A stretch of DNA of 64,000 bases, taken from assembly GCA_043821115.1 (NCBI GenBank), contig JBDRDD010000017.1, forward strand, positions 1-64,000, written 5' to 3'. Position numbers and translations under genes: made by a program. Shown here piece after piece: positions 58,651 to 64,000 of this stretch (positions are counted from its first letter, which is position 1; each line of letters opens with the position of its first letter). The notes below the pieces were generated by a model. That model saw nothing but the letters and a program-made list of their open reading frames with translations. It searched no databases and had not been told where the DNA came from. Origin of the DNA: JBDRDD01 sp043821115. Its GTDB lineage: Bacteria > CAYTYR01 > UBA6262 > DAOVJB01.

Positions 58651-58895
58651 TGGATTTTAAGAATTTTTGCCAATTTCTATCAGATTATATGGAAAATGAA
58701 CTTGAAGCCGATATCTGCAGAGATATGGAAGAGCTGATGGGTGAGGATTTCTGCTGCAGGTGTATGCTTAAAACCTTTAACAAAACGCTCGAGTTGTGCA
58801 GGGAAATGGAGCAGGAAATGATTGAAGTCCCCGAGCATGTACACATTAGGCTATACGAGGTGCTTCACATAGAGATTCAGGAAAACGAGGATTAA
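58647..58895 (+). CDS. Putative anti-sigma factor, zinc-finger-like
   Basis: The 82-residue protein starts FCQFLSDYMENELEADICRD-like (after MMDFKN) and has CCRCMLKTFNKTLELCREME. This resembles the N-terminal anti-sigma domain (zf-HC2 type, LSDYMENEL matching LSxYLDGEL). The histidine of the classical HxxxCxxC is not in place. It lacks any transmembrane segment, so it would be a soluble anti-sigma. Translationally coupled to the ECF sigma. Confidence 0.7.
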   Translation: MMDFKNFCQFLSDYMENELEADICRDMEELMGEDFCCRCMLKTFNKTLELCREMEQEMIEVPEHVHIRLYEVLHIEIQENED

Positions 58896-59012
58896 TCCCC
58901 CGACATACCCGCCTTAAAAACTTCATATCAGCACTAAATTTCCCAAAAAAGGCTGAATCCCATTGAGATCCTCTGCATCATAATAAGTGAAAATGAATAG
59001 GAGGTGATTATC

Positions 59013-59468
59013 ATGGGTAGCTTGGTTCCATTTGATACGGGAAGGGAGTTGCTGAGCGAAGAAGCCGGTCTTTTCGACAAGTTCTTTAATAAGGGCTTTG
59101 AAGGGTTGAAACCCTTTGCGAGACTTCTGGCAAACAGACTTAAATTCCCGGCTATTGAGATCAAAGACAGCAAGGAAAATATAATGGTCAAGGCCGAACT
59201 GCCCGGTATAGAGAAGAAGGACCTCAAGGTTGATATAAAAGGCAATCTTCTTACCATACAGGGCCAAACAAGCAGAGAGAATGAAGTCAAGAAAAATGAC
59301 TACCACTATATAGAGAGGATGTGCGGGAGTTTCTACAGGGGTATTCCACTATCAGCTTCAGTAGTGCGGAACAAGACTAGAGCATCTTATAATGACGGAA
59401 TCCTTAAGATAGAACTCCAAAAGGACACTAAAGAGAAATCAAAAGACGGTGAGATCGTCATTGAATGA
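59013..59468 (+). CDS. hsp20: Small heat-shock protein Hsp20/alpha-crystallin
   Basis: An ATP-independent holdase of 151 residues. The alpha-crystallin domain starts about residue 48 (FPAIEIKDSKENIMVKAELP) and contains GIEKKDLKVDIKGNLLTIQG and YNDGILKIELQK. The C-terminus has an IVI-type motif (EIVIE). ATG 59013 follows an almost perfect AGGAGGTGATT binding site; a GTG at 59004 lies inside that site. The upstream ATAGGAGG is complementary to the loop of the small RNA at 57841. A terminator follows at 59501. Confidence 0.93.
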   Translation: MGSLVPFDTGRELLSEEAGLFDKFFNKGFEGLKPFARLLANRLKFPAIEIKDSKENIMVKAELPGIEKKDLKVDIKGNLLTIQGQTSRENEVKKNDYHYIERMCGSFYRGIPLSASVVRNKTRASYNDGILKIELQKDTKEKSKDGEIVIE

Positions 59469-59500
59469 GATATTCCCTCTTACGGATCTTGCCTCTTTTG

Positions 59501-59536
59501 CGGCTGGTCCCGGTGCTCCTGGGCCAGCCGTTTTTT
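59501..59536 (+). terminator. Intrinsic terminator after hsp20
   Basis: CGGCTGG at 59501-59507 pairs with CCAGCCG at 59524-59530, followed by six Ts. Confidence 0.88.
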
Positions 59537-59573
59537 ATATAATTGATTTATTAATATGTACATTAAAAAACTC

Positions 59574-59602
59574 TTGACAATATTTTGGCATCTATATATA
59601 AT
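59574..59602 (+). promoter_or_regulatory. Consensus promoter for perR-rbr
   Basis: TTGACA at 59574-59579 and TATAAT at 59597-59602 with a 17-base spacer: a perfect sigma-70 consensus promoter, which would need a repressor for control. Confidence 0.85.
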
Positions 59603-59641
59603 GATATTATCTAAAATCATTATTAACTAATAACCATTATT
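59599..59641. promoter_or_regulatory. Candidate Fur/PerR operators
   Basis: AT-rich dyads begin within the -10 box and extend to the gene. AATGAT and ATCATT form one inverted repeat (about 59600-59620). TTATTA-AC-TAATAA (about 59619-59633) forms a second. They resemble Fur and PerR box half-sites (GATAAT/ATTATC). With the gene downstream encoding a Fur-family protein, autorepression is likely. Confidence 0.55.
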
Positions 59642-59656
59642 GTTAGGGATATTTTT

Positions 59657-60118
59657 ATGATGCAGGACATTCAGAAATTCAAGAGTGCACTTCATGGTTA
59701 CGGACTCAAACTCACGCCACAACGTATGGCTGTTTTTAGTGTGCTGTCAAAGACCAACGAACACCCGGATGCGGACAGTATATTCACAGAGGTAAAGAAG
59801 ATACTCCCTTCGGTGAGTCTTGCAACGGTCTACAGTACGCTGAAATCCCTTAAGAAAATAGGTATAGTCTATGAAGTCGGAAGCCTATGCGAAAGCAAGC
59901 ATTTTGACGGCAATGTAGAGCCCCATCTTCATCTAATATGCCTGGACTGTAACAAGATAGAGGATGTTCATGGCATGGGCAGAAAGGATCTCAGGCATTT
60001 AAGGGAATCTGTTGCCAGGGCAACGGATTATGACATTGTCAGAAGCTGTCTTAGTTTTTACGGTTACTGCCAGATATGCGCTCAGAAAAAAACAAGGAAA
60101 GCTGCCAAAGGCAGATAA
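59657..60118 (+). CDS. perR: Fur-family regulator, probably PerR
   Basis: A 153-residue metal-dependent repressor. The winged helix contains LTPQRMAVFSVLSKTNEHPD and SLATVYSTLKSLKKIGIVYE, and the metal domain has HFDGNVEPHLHLICLDCNKI with two CxxC pairs (CLDC and CQIC) for structural zinc. Its neighbours are rubrerythrin and other oxidative-stress genes, favouring a peroxide sensor over an iron regulator, but the sequence alone does not decide. It lies 17 bases before the rubrerythrin gene. Confidence 0.88.
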   Translation: MMQDIQKFKSALHGYGLKLTPQRMAVFSVLSKTNEHPDADSIFTEVKKILPSVSLATVYSTLKSLKKIGIVYEVGSLCESKHFDGNVEPHLHLICLDCNKIEDVHGMGRKDLRHLRESVARATDYDIVRSCLSFYGYCQICAQKKTRKAAKGR

Positions 60119-60135
60119 CTATACGGGGGATAATT

Positions 60136-60651
60136 GTGAAAATATACAGATGTATGGTTTGCGGGGAGGTCTATATAGGGGAGGCAAAGCCAAAGAGCTG
60201 TCCCTTCTGCGGGGCCCATGAAAACTATTTCGTGCCGGCGGACGAGTGGCATCTTTTGAAGACCGATAAGCTTTCTAATAGTTCCAGGGACAACCTCATG
60301 AAAGCACTCGAGCTTGAATTGGACAATACGAATTTCTATAAGGCCGTATCAGAAATATCAAATAGCAGCTATATACAGAGCATGTTCAAAGGGCTCTCAA
60401 AAGTTGAAAGGGAGCATGCCTCGGCCATATGTAAGCACCTGGGAATACAGAAACCGGATTACAAGAAGGGTTTTGATAAGGCCGTTGACTCCGACCAGGA
60501 TAACATAGCCGAGGCTAACAGGAGAGAGAACAGGGCAGTAAAGTTCTATTCCGAGGCAATGAGCCAGGCAGTCGAGGCGGATATTAAGGAATTTTTCAAA
60601 GCAATTACACAGGTAGAGTCAGACCATATAGTTTTGACCAAGCAGAAATAA
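60136..60651 (+). CDS. rbr: Rubrerythrin with N-terminal rubredoxin domain
   Basis: A peroxide-reducing diiron protein. The 171-residue product starts with a rubredoxin-like domain (YRCMVCGEVY and CPFCGAHE). A ferritin-like diiron domain follows, with glutamates in ALELELDNTNFYK, the EREHAS and VESDH ExxH pairs and RRENRAVKFYSEAM. The domain order is reversed from classical rubrerythrin. GTG 60136 follows GGGGGA with five-base spacing. It is probably co-transcribed with perR. Confidence 0.9.
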   Translation: MKIYRCMVCGEVYIGEAKPKSCPFCGAHENYFVPADEWHLLKTDKLSNSSRDNLMKALELELDNTNFYKAVSEISNSSYIQSMFKGLSKVEREHASAICKHLGIQKPDYKKGFDKAVDSDQDNIAEANRRENRAVKFYSEAMSQAVEADIKEFFKAITQVESDHIVLTKQK

Positions 60652-60672
60652 AAAGAAAGGGAGGTGAACAGC

Positions 60673-60750
60673 ATGAGAGTAACAGTCAAATATATGATTC
60701 GTCCGGTAGCCCACTGTAAAGAGGGCTGCTGTAGACTGTCCTGGGCATGA
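60673..60750 (+). CDS. Cys-rich 25-residue mini-ORF or leader peptide
   Basis: ATG 60673 follows a strong GGGAGGTGA site and encodes MRVTVKYMIRPVAHCKEGCC plus RLSWA before TGA. Three cysteines occur in CKEGCC. The stop codon lies inside a terminator hairpin (60740-60766). It could be a small protein, a modified peptide precursor, or a leader peptide whose Cys codons control the downstream flavoprotein gene. I do not recognise a family. Confidence 0.45.
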   Translation: MRVTVKYMIRPVAHCKEGCCRLSWA

Positions 60751-60774
60751 CGCTAAACTGCCCAGGCAGTTTTT
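60740..60774 (+). terminator. Intrinsic terminator overlapping the mini-ORF stop
   Basis: CCTGGGCA at 60740-60747 pairs with TGCCCAGG at 60759-60766 (eight pairs), followed by CAGTTTTTA. The 5' arm lies over the last codons of the mini-ORF. The next gene starts 24 bases further on, so this may be an attenuator. Confidence 0.75.
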
Positions 60775-60797
60775 AGGGTTAAGTAAGGAGTAATTAA

Positions 60798-61502
60798 TTG
60801 GTGGAATTTGAAACGAAGTTAACAGGTGTTATTCAAAGAACTCATAATGTGAAGAGCTTCAGGTTCAGCGTGGCTGAAGATTTTTCTTTTAAGGCAGGTC
60901 AGTTTTTCTTCCTGACAATAAGGAACAAGGACAAGGAGATTTCAAAGCACTTCTCGTTTTCCAATGCGCCTACCGAAAAAAACTACATGGAATTCACGAA
61001 GAGGCTTACAGACAGCGAGTTCTCGCAGGCTTTGGACGAGCTTAAACCCGGGGACTGGGCCAGGGTCAGGATGGCTTACGGTGATTTTGTTCTAAGAGCT
61101 GAAGATAAAAAGATAGCCTTTCTCTGCGGAGGCATAGGGGTAACTCCCATCCGCAGTATATGTAAGGCTGTTGTTGATTCGAAACTCGAGAGGGATATAA
61201 GAATCCTTTACGGCAACAGGACGGAAGCTGACATAGCGTTCAGGGAAGATTTTGACGCTATGCAAAAGGACTATCCCGGTCTGAAGGTAACACATGTAAT
61301 TTCGCAGGCTGATGAGGGATGGAAAGGCAGAAGAGGTCATATAGACTCGGAGCTTATTAAAGCAGAAATGCCGGACTACAAAGAGCGCCGTTTTTATGCG
61401 TGTGGTCCCCCGGGCATGGTCACTGCAATGCAAAACATACTGGAAAATGAACTCTCGCTTGCGAAAGAGCAGATAATAACGGAGAAATTTTCAGGATACT
61501 GA
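60798..61502 (+). CDS. FNR-type FAD/NAD(P)H oxidoreductase
   Basis: The 234-residue product has a ferredoxin-reductase fold. The FAD motif is HFSFSNAPTEKNYMEFTKR (in place of RxYS), then GDFVLRAEDKKIAFLCGGIG with the nucleotide motif GGIGVTPIRSI and the C-terminal YACGPPGMVTAMQNIL. It has no iron-sulfur domain, so it would pass electrons to rubredoxin- or rubrerythrin-type partners, which the neighbourhood supplies. Start TTG 60798 after AAGGAG. Confidence 0.85.
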   Translation: MVEFETKLTGVIQRTHNVKSFRFSVAEDFSFKAGQFFFLTIRNKDKEISKHFSFSNAPTEKNYMEFTKRLTDSEFSQALDELKPGDWARVRMAYGDFVLRAEDKKIAFLCGGIGVTPIRSICKAVVDSKLERDIRILYGNRTEADIAFREDFDAMQKDYPGLKVTHVISQADEGWKGRRGHIDSELIKAEMPDYKERRFYACGPPGMVTAMQNILENELSLAKEQIITEKFSGY

Positions 61503-61532
61503 TTATCATAAAAGGAGATATAACAGGAGAGA

Positions 61533-62177
61533 ATGAAAAAAGTAGACCTTATAATATTCGATCTTGACGGTACGCTTGTTGACTCAAGGCAGGATATAGC
61601 AAATGCCGTCAATTTCACACTGAGGGAGCTGGGCTTTCCCCAAAAAACCGTTTCGGAGATAACATCCTATGTCGGAAACGGGGTAAAGGAGCTTATAGAA
61701 CGTTCTCTTGGAGATGAAAGCGAGGGGCTTTCGGAAAAAGCATTATTTCTTTTCGAAGGCTATTACGCCGAACATTCCTCTGACTATTCCGAGCTGTATC
61801 CCGGTGTCAGGGAAATGCTCGAGTTCTTCAAGGCTAAGAGAAAGATCATAGTGACTAACAGGAACTATGAATTCGCGGTACTTACGTTGAAACTAAAAGG
61901 TATATACGGGTACTTCGAGAAGATAATAGGCGGTGATAACGTGGCATGCATGAAGCCATCGGGCTGTCCTCTGGATGAGTCCATGTTAAGCGCAAACGCA
62001 TCAAAGGACAGGACCATAATGGTAGGGGATATGACAGTCGATGTTCAGGCAGGAAAGAACGCGGGGGTTCTTACGTGCGGGGTTACATATGGGCTTGGCA
62101 AAAGAGAGGACCTGATCCAGGCCAAGCCGGATTATATAATTGATGATATAAGTAAACTGCGGGATATAATACAATAA
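61533..62177 (+). CDS. gph: HAD-superfamily phosphatase, phosphoglycolate phosphatase-like
   Basis: The 214-residue HAD hydrolase has motif I DLIIFDLDGTLVDSRQDIA (nucleophile D10 in DLDGT), a helical cap with LGFPQKTVSEITSYVGNGV and motif II IIVTNRN (Thr). The lysine of motif III is in ACMKPSGCPL, and motif IV is VGDMTVDVQAGKNAGV. It is of Gph type by similarity; the natural substrate is uncertain. AAAGGAG lies about 14 bases before the ATG, a little far. Confidence 0.85.
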   Translation: MKKVDLIIFDLDGTLVDSRQDIANAVNFTLRELGFPQKTVSEITSYVGNGVKELIERSLGDESEGLSEKALFLFEGYYAEHSSDYSELYPGVREMLEFFKAKRKIIVTNRNYEFAVLTLKLKGIYGYFEKIIGGDNVACMKPSGCPLDESMLSANASKDRTIMVGDMTVDVQAGKNAGVLTCGVTYGLGKREDLIQAKPDYIIDDISKLRDIIQ

Positions 62178-62188
62178 AGGAAGTGAAT

Positions 62189-62605
62189 ATGTGGCAGCGT
62201 AAATGCGTAAATTGCAGCGAATATAAAAATTGCAAAGATTCGTTCTCTTCGTGGATATTTTTCCTGGTAGGAATAATAGCGACCATTGCGATCAGGATTG
62301 TCACGGTACTCATTTATGTAAATCCGCTCTACGGCAAGATAGCCTGGTATATAGGCGTGGGCGGTTTTTTTATTTTCTTCATGTATAAATACAGGGTAAA
62401 CAGCGCAAGATCAAAACTTATAGAAGAAAAGAATCTTGTTGCGAAGATAAACAACCAGAAAGAACTCTCAGGTGAGGATTATTCACTCATAGGAAATATT
62501 CTCTGCGGTCTAAGTTCCAAGAAAGAGACCATAAACTATATTTTTATATTCGGACTCTCAGCAGTGGTTCTACTGCTAGCCATATATATAGACTTTATTA
62601 AGTGA
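62189..62605 (+). CDS. Small membrane protein with N-terminal Cys motif
   Basis: A 138-residue protein of no family I recognise. A cysteine-rich N-terminus (KCVNCSEYKNC, residues 5-15) precedes two close transmembrane helices (about residues 22-45 and 52-65). A basic cytosolic loop (VNSARSKLIEEKNLVAKINN) follows, and a third helix closes the C-terminus. The four-cysteine arrangement could bind a metal. ATG 62189 follows AAAGGAAG; GTG 62183 is an alternative. Confidence 0.65.
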   Translation: MWQRKCVNCSEYKNCKDSFSSWIFFLVGIIATIAIRIVTVLIYVNPLYGKIAWYIGVGGFFIFFMYKYRVNSARSKLIEEKNLVAKINNQKELSGEDYSLIGNILCGLSSKKETINYIFIFGLSAVVLLLAIYIDFIK

Positions 62606-62621
62606 TAAAAAGGGATTCAAT

Positions 62622-63569
62622 ATGCCTTCACATCCTAAAATAGCCATAATAGGTGCAGGGAATGTAGGGAGTACTTTTGCATTTACACTTATGATAAGCG
62701 GTCTGGCACGTGAGATTGTCCTCATCGATAAGAATAAAAACAGGGCTAAGGGGGAGTGTATGGATATGAATCACGGAGCCAGTTTTGTGCCCCCGGTTCA
62801 TGTCTATGAGAGCGGTTACGAGGGTTGCAAAGATGCTGATATAGTGGTTATTACCGTTGGGGCCAAACAGAATCCAGGAGAGACAAGGATAGCCCTCGTT
62901 GAAAGAAATGCAGAAATTTTTAAGGAAATTATTCCTAAAATTGCATCTTATGCCAAGGATTCTATTATTATCGTTGTATCAAATCCCATGGATATCCTAA
63001 CCTACGTGACCTTAAAGATTACAGGTTTTAATCCCAACAGGGTATTGGGCTCGGGGACAGTTTTAGACAGCTCTCGCTTCAGGTATCTAATCAGCGAACA
63101 TTGCAATATTGACCCGCACAACGTACACGCATATATTATCGGGGAGCACGGAGATACGGAACTCCCTGTGTGGAGCCACGCACATGTTGGGGGAATGCTC
63201 ATTGCTGATTATTGCGGTATCTGTAAGAACAGATGCGATTCCAAAGGTGAACTCTATAATATTTTTGAGGAGGTTAAAAATGGCGCCTACAAAGTTATAG
63301 ACGCAAAAGGCGCTACTTATTATGCCATTGGTCTGGCACTGCTGGAGATTGTCGGGGCTATCTTAAGAGATGAGAATTCAATACTTCCTGTCTCTACGTT
63401 GATAGAAGATTACTACGGAATAAATGATGTTTGCCTGAGTATTCCATCTATCGTGAATAAAGGAGGAGTTAAGGATTTTCTAAAACTCAAGCTCTCTGAT
63501 GAAGAGGAAAGAGGTTTTGTTAAATCCGCGAATACACTAAAGGAAGTAATTAAAAATCTAAAGCTCTAA
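62622..63569 (+). CDS. ldh: L-lactate dehydrogenase
   Basis: The 315-residue NAD-dependent dehydrogenase has IAIIGAGNVGSTFAFTL at the N-terminus. The specificity loop GAKQNPGETR carries Gln (LDH) rather than Arg (MDH). VSNPMDILTYV follows, then the catalytic IGEHGDTELPVWSHAHVGG. It would reduce pyruvate to lactate with NADH, consistent with fermentative growth. It lies 16 bases after the membrane protein gene. Confidence 0.93.
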   Translation: MPSHPKIAIIGAGNVGSTFAFTLMISGLAREIVLIDKNKNRAKGECMDMNHGASFVPPVHVYESGYEGCKDADIVVITVGAKQNPGETRIALVERNAEIFKEIIPKIASYAKDSIIIVVSNPMDILTYVTLKITGFNPNRVLGSGTVLDSSRFRYLISEHCNIDPHNVHAYIIGEHGDTELPVWSHAHVGGMLIADYCGICKNRCDSKGELYNIFEEVKNGAYKVIDAKGATYYAIGLALLEIVGAILRDENSILPVSTLIEDYYGINDVCLSIPSIVNKGGVKDFLKLKLSDEEERGFVKSANTLKEVIKNLKL

Positions 63570-63583
63570 TAAGGGGAGGTTGT

Positions 63584-63709
63584 ATGGCAGTGGAAAAAGT
63601 TGGAGAGAAATACAGGTGCAATGTATGTGGTAATGAGGTAACGGTTACAAAGGTTGGCGGCGGTGAGCTTGTATGCTGCTCTCAGCCAATGGAAAAAATT
63701 GAGGGATAA
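63584..63709 (+). CDS. Desulforedoxin-like protein
   Basis: The 41-residue product starts MAVEKVGEKYRCNVCGNEVT and carries the ligands of a single Fe(Cys)4 centre: C12, C15, C31 and C32 (RCNVCG and VCCSQPM). This is the desulforedoxin pattern also found as the N-terminal domain of desulfoferrodoxin; no superoxide-reductase domain follows. A GGGGAGG site precedes the ATG. It is 11 bases before a rubrerythrin gene. Confidence 0.88.
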   Translation: MAVEKVGEKYRCNVCGNEVTVTKVGGGELVCCSQPMEKIEG

Positions 63710-63720
63710 GGAGGAAAAGA

Positions 63721-64000
63721 ATGGGAAAATCTATTAAGGGAACAAAAACGGAGAAAAACCTGCTTACTTCATTTGCGGGAGAGTCCCAGGCGCGCAACCG
63801 CTACACGTATTTTGCCTCGGCTGCAAAAAAAGCGGGATACGAGCAGATAGCAGCTATATTTCTTGAGACGGCTGAGAATGAGAAAGAGCATGCCAAAAGA
63901 TTTTTTAAGTTGCTTGAAGGAGGCGAGGTCGAGATCTCGGCTGCATACCCAGCCGGTGTGGTAGGGGATACGGCGCAGAACCTAGAGGCAGCCGCTAACG
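63721..64000 (+). CDS. Rubrerythrin (partial, cut by window end)
   Basis: The visible 93 residues start MGKSIKGTKTEKNLLTSFAG and have the diiron ferritin-like helices ESQARNRYTYFASAAKKAGY and ENEKEHAKRFFKLL with the first glutamates and ExxH. This is the classical rubrerythrin start. The C-terminal rubredoxin domain is beyond the window. A GGAGGAAA site lies before the ATG. Confidence 0.9.
   Translation, partial: MGKSIKGTKTEKNLLTSFAGESQARNRYTYFASAAKKAGYEQIAAIFLETAENEKEHAKRFFKLLEGGEVEISAAYPAGVVGDTAQNLEAAAN

Noticed and set aside
1..64000. CRISPR arrays, insertion sequences, prophage or integrated elements
   Set aside because: I saw no spaced repeats, transposase or integrase genes anywhere; the region is a housekeeping-rich chromosome segment.

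Overview
The window reads as a stretch of chromosome from an uncultured, probably anaerobic, diderm bacterium. Diderm: there is an LptE-like lipoprotein. Rod-shaped: a complete mreB-mreC-mreD-PBP2-rodA block. Anaerobic or microaerophilic: a PerR-type Fur protein, two rubrerythrins, a desulforedoxin and an L-lactate dehydrogenase. Isoprenoids come from the DXP route (dxs). Gene content and order suggest a candidate-phylum lineage near Omnitrophota or another PVC/Elusimicrobia-like group. That assignment is inference from memory and has low to moderate confidence. Nearly everything is on the + strand; the clear exceptions are rpsT and a candidate small RNA.

Region 1 (1-19760) is one very long collinear block: the end of tuf, then the S10, spc and alpha ribosomal-protein clusters with secY, map, infA, rpmJ and rpoA. 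It runs on with no visible terminator into mreB, mreC, mreD, mrdA and rodA. rpmD (L30), adk and rpsD (S4) are missing from their usual places. Region 2 (19760-22860) holds gap-pgk-secG behind a good promoter, followed by tRNA-Leu, tRNA-Gly, tRNA-Cys and tRNA-Val genes.

Region 3 (22858-34320) contains bioY, a DUF1284 gene, thrS without a TGS domain, and infC-rpmI-rplT behind a promoter, an attenuator and what looks like a non-ATG infC start. It continues with ktrB-ktrA, a TPR protein, a SpoU methyltransferase, pheS-pheT and zapB/zapA-like genes. Region 4 (34321-52072) starts with a 6S RNA gene between zapA and rarA-fau, then rny, ymdB, folD, xseA, xseB, ispA, an amino-acid permease fused to a PTS EIIA domain, small proteins, dxs, tlyA, leuS, lptE and holA. 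Region 5 (52088-56080) is rpsT on the - strand, murJ, a compact uvrC and a lytic transglycosylase.

Region 6 (56080-64000) is the accessory end, made of short transcription units with clear promoters and terminators. It carries a 44-residue basic protein, a PilZ protein, an MBL-fold hydrolase, a - strand small-RNA candidate, an ECF sigma/anti-sigma pair, Hsp20, PerR, rubrerythrin, a Cys-rich mini-ORF, an FNR-type flavoprotein, a HAD phosphatase, a membrane protein, Ldh, desulforedoxin and a second rubrerythrin cut by the window edge.

The strongest unexplained signal is the RNA on the - strand at about 57841-57950. It has a consensus-like promoter, a hairpin loop reading CCTCCTAT (an anti-Shine-Dalgarno sequence) and a 14-bp terminator stem with a T-tract. 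The loop is exactly complementary to eight bases at the ribosome binding site of the nearby hsp20 gene.
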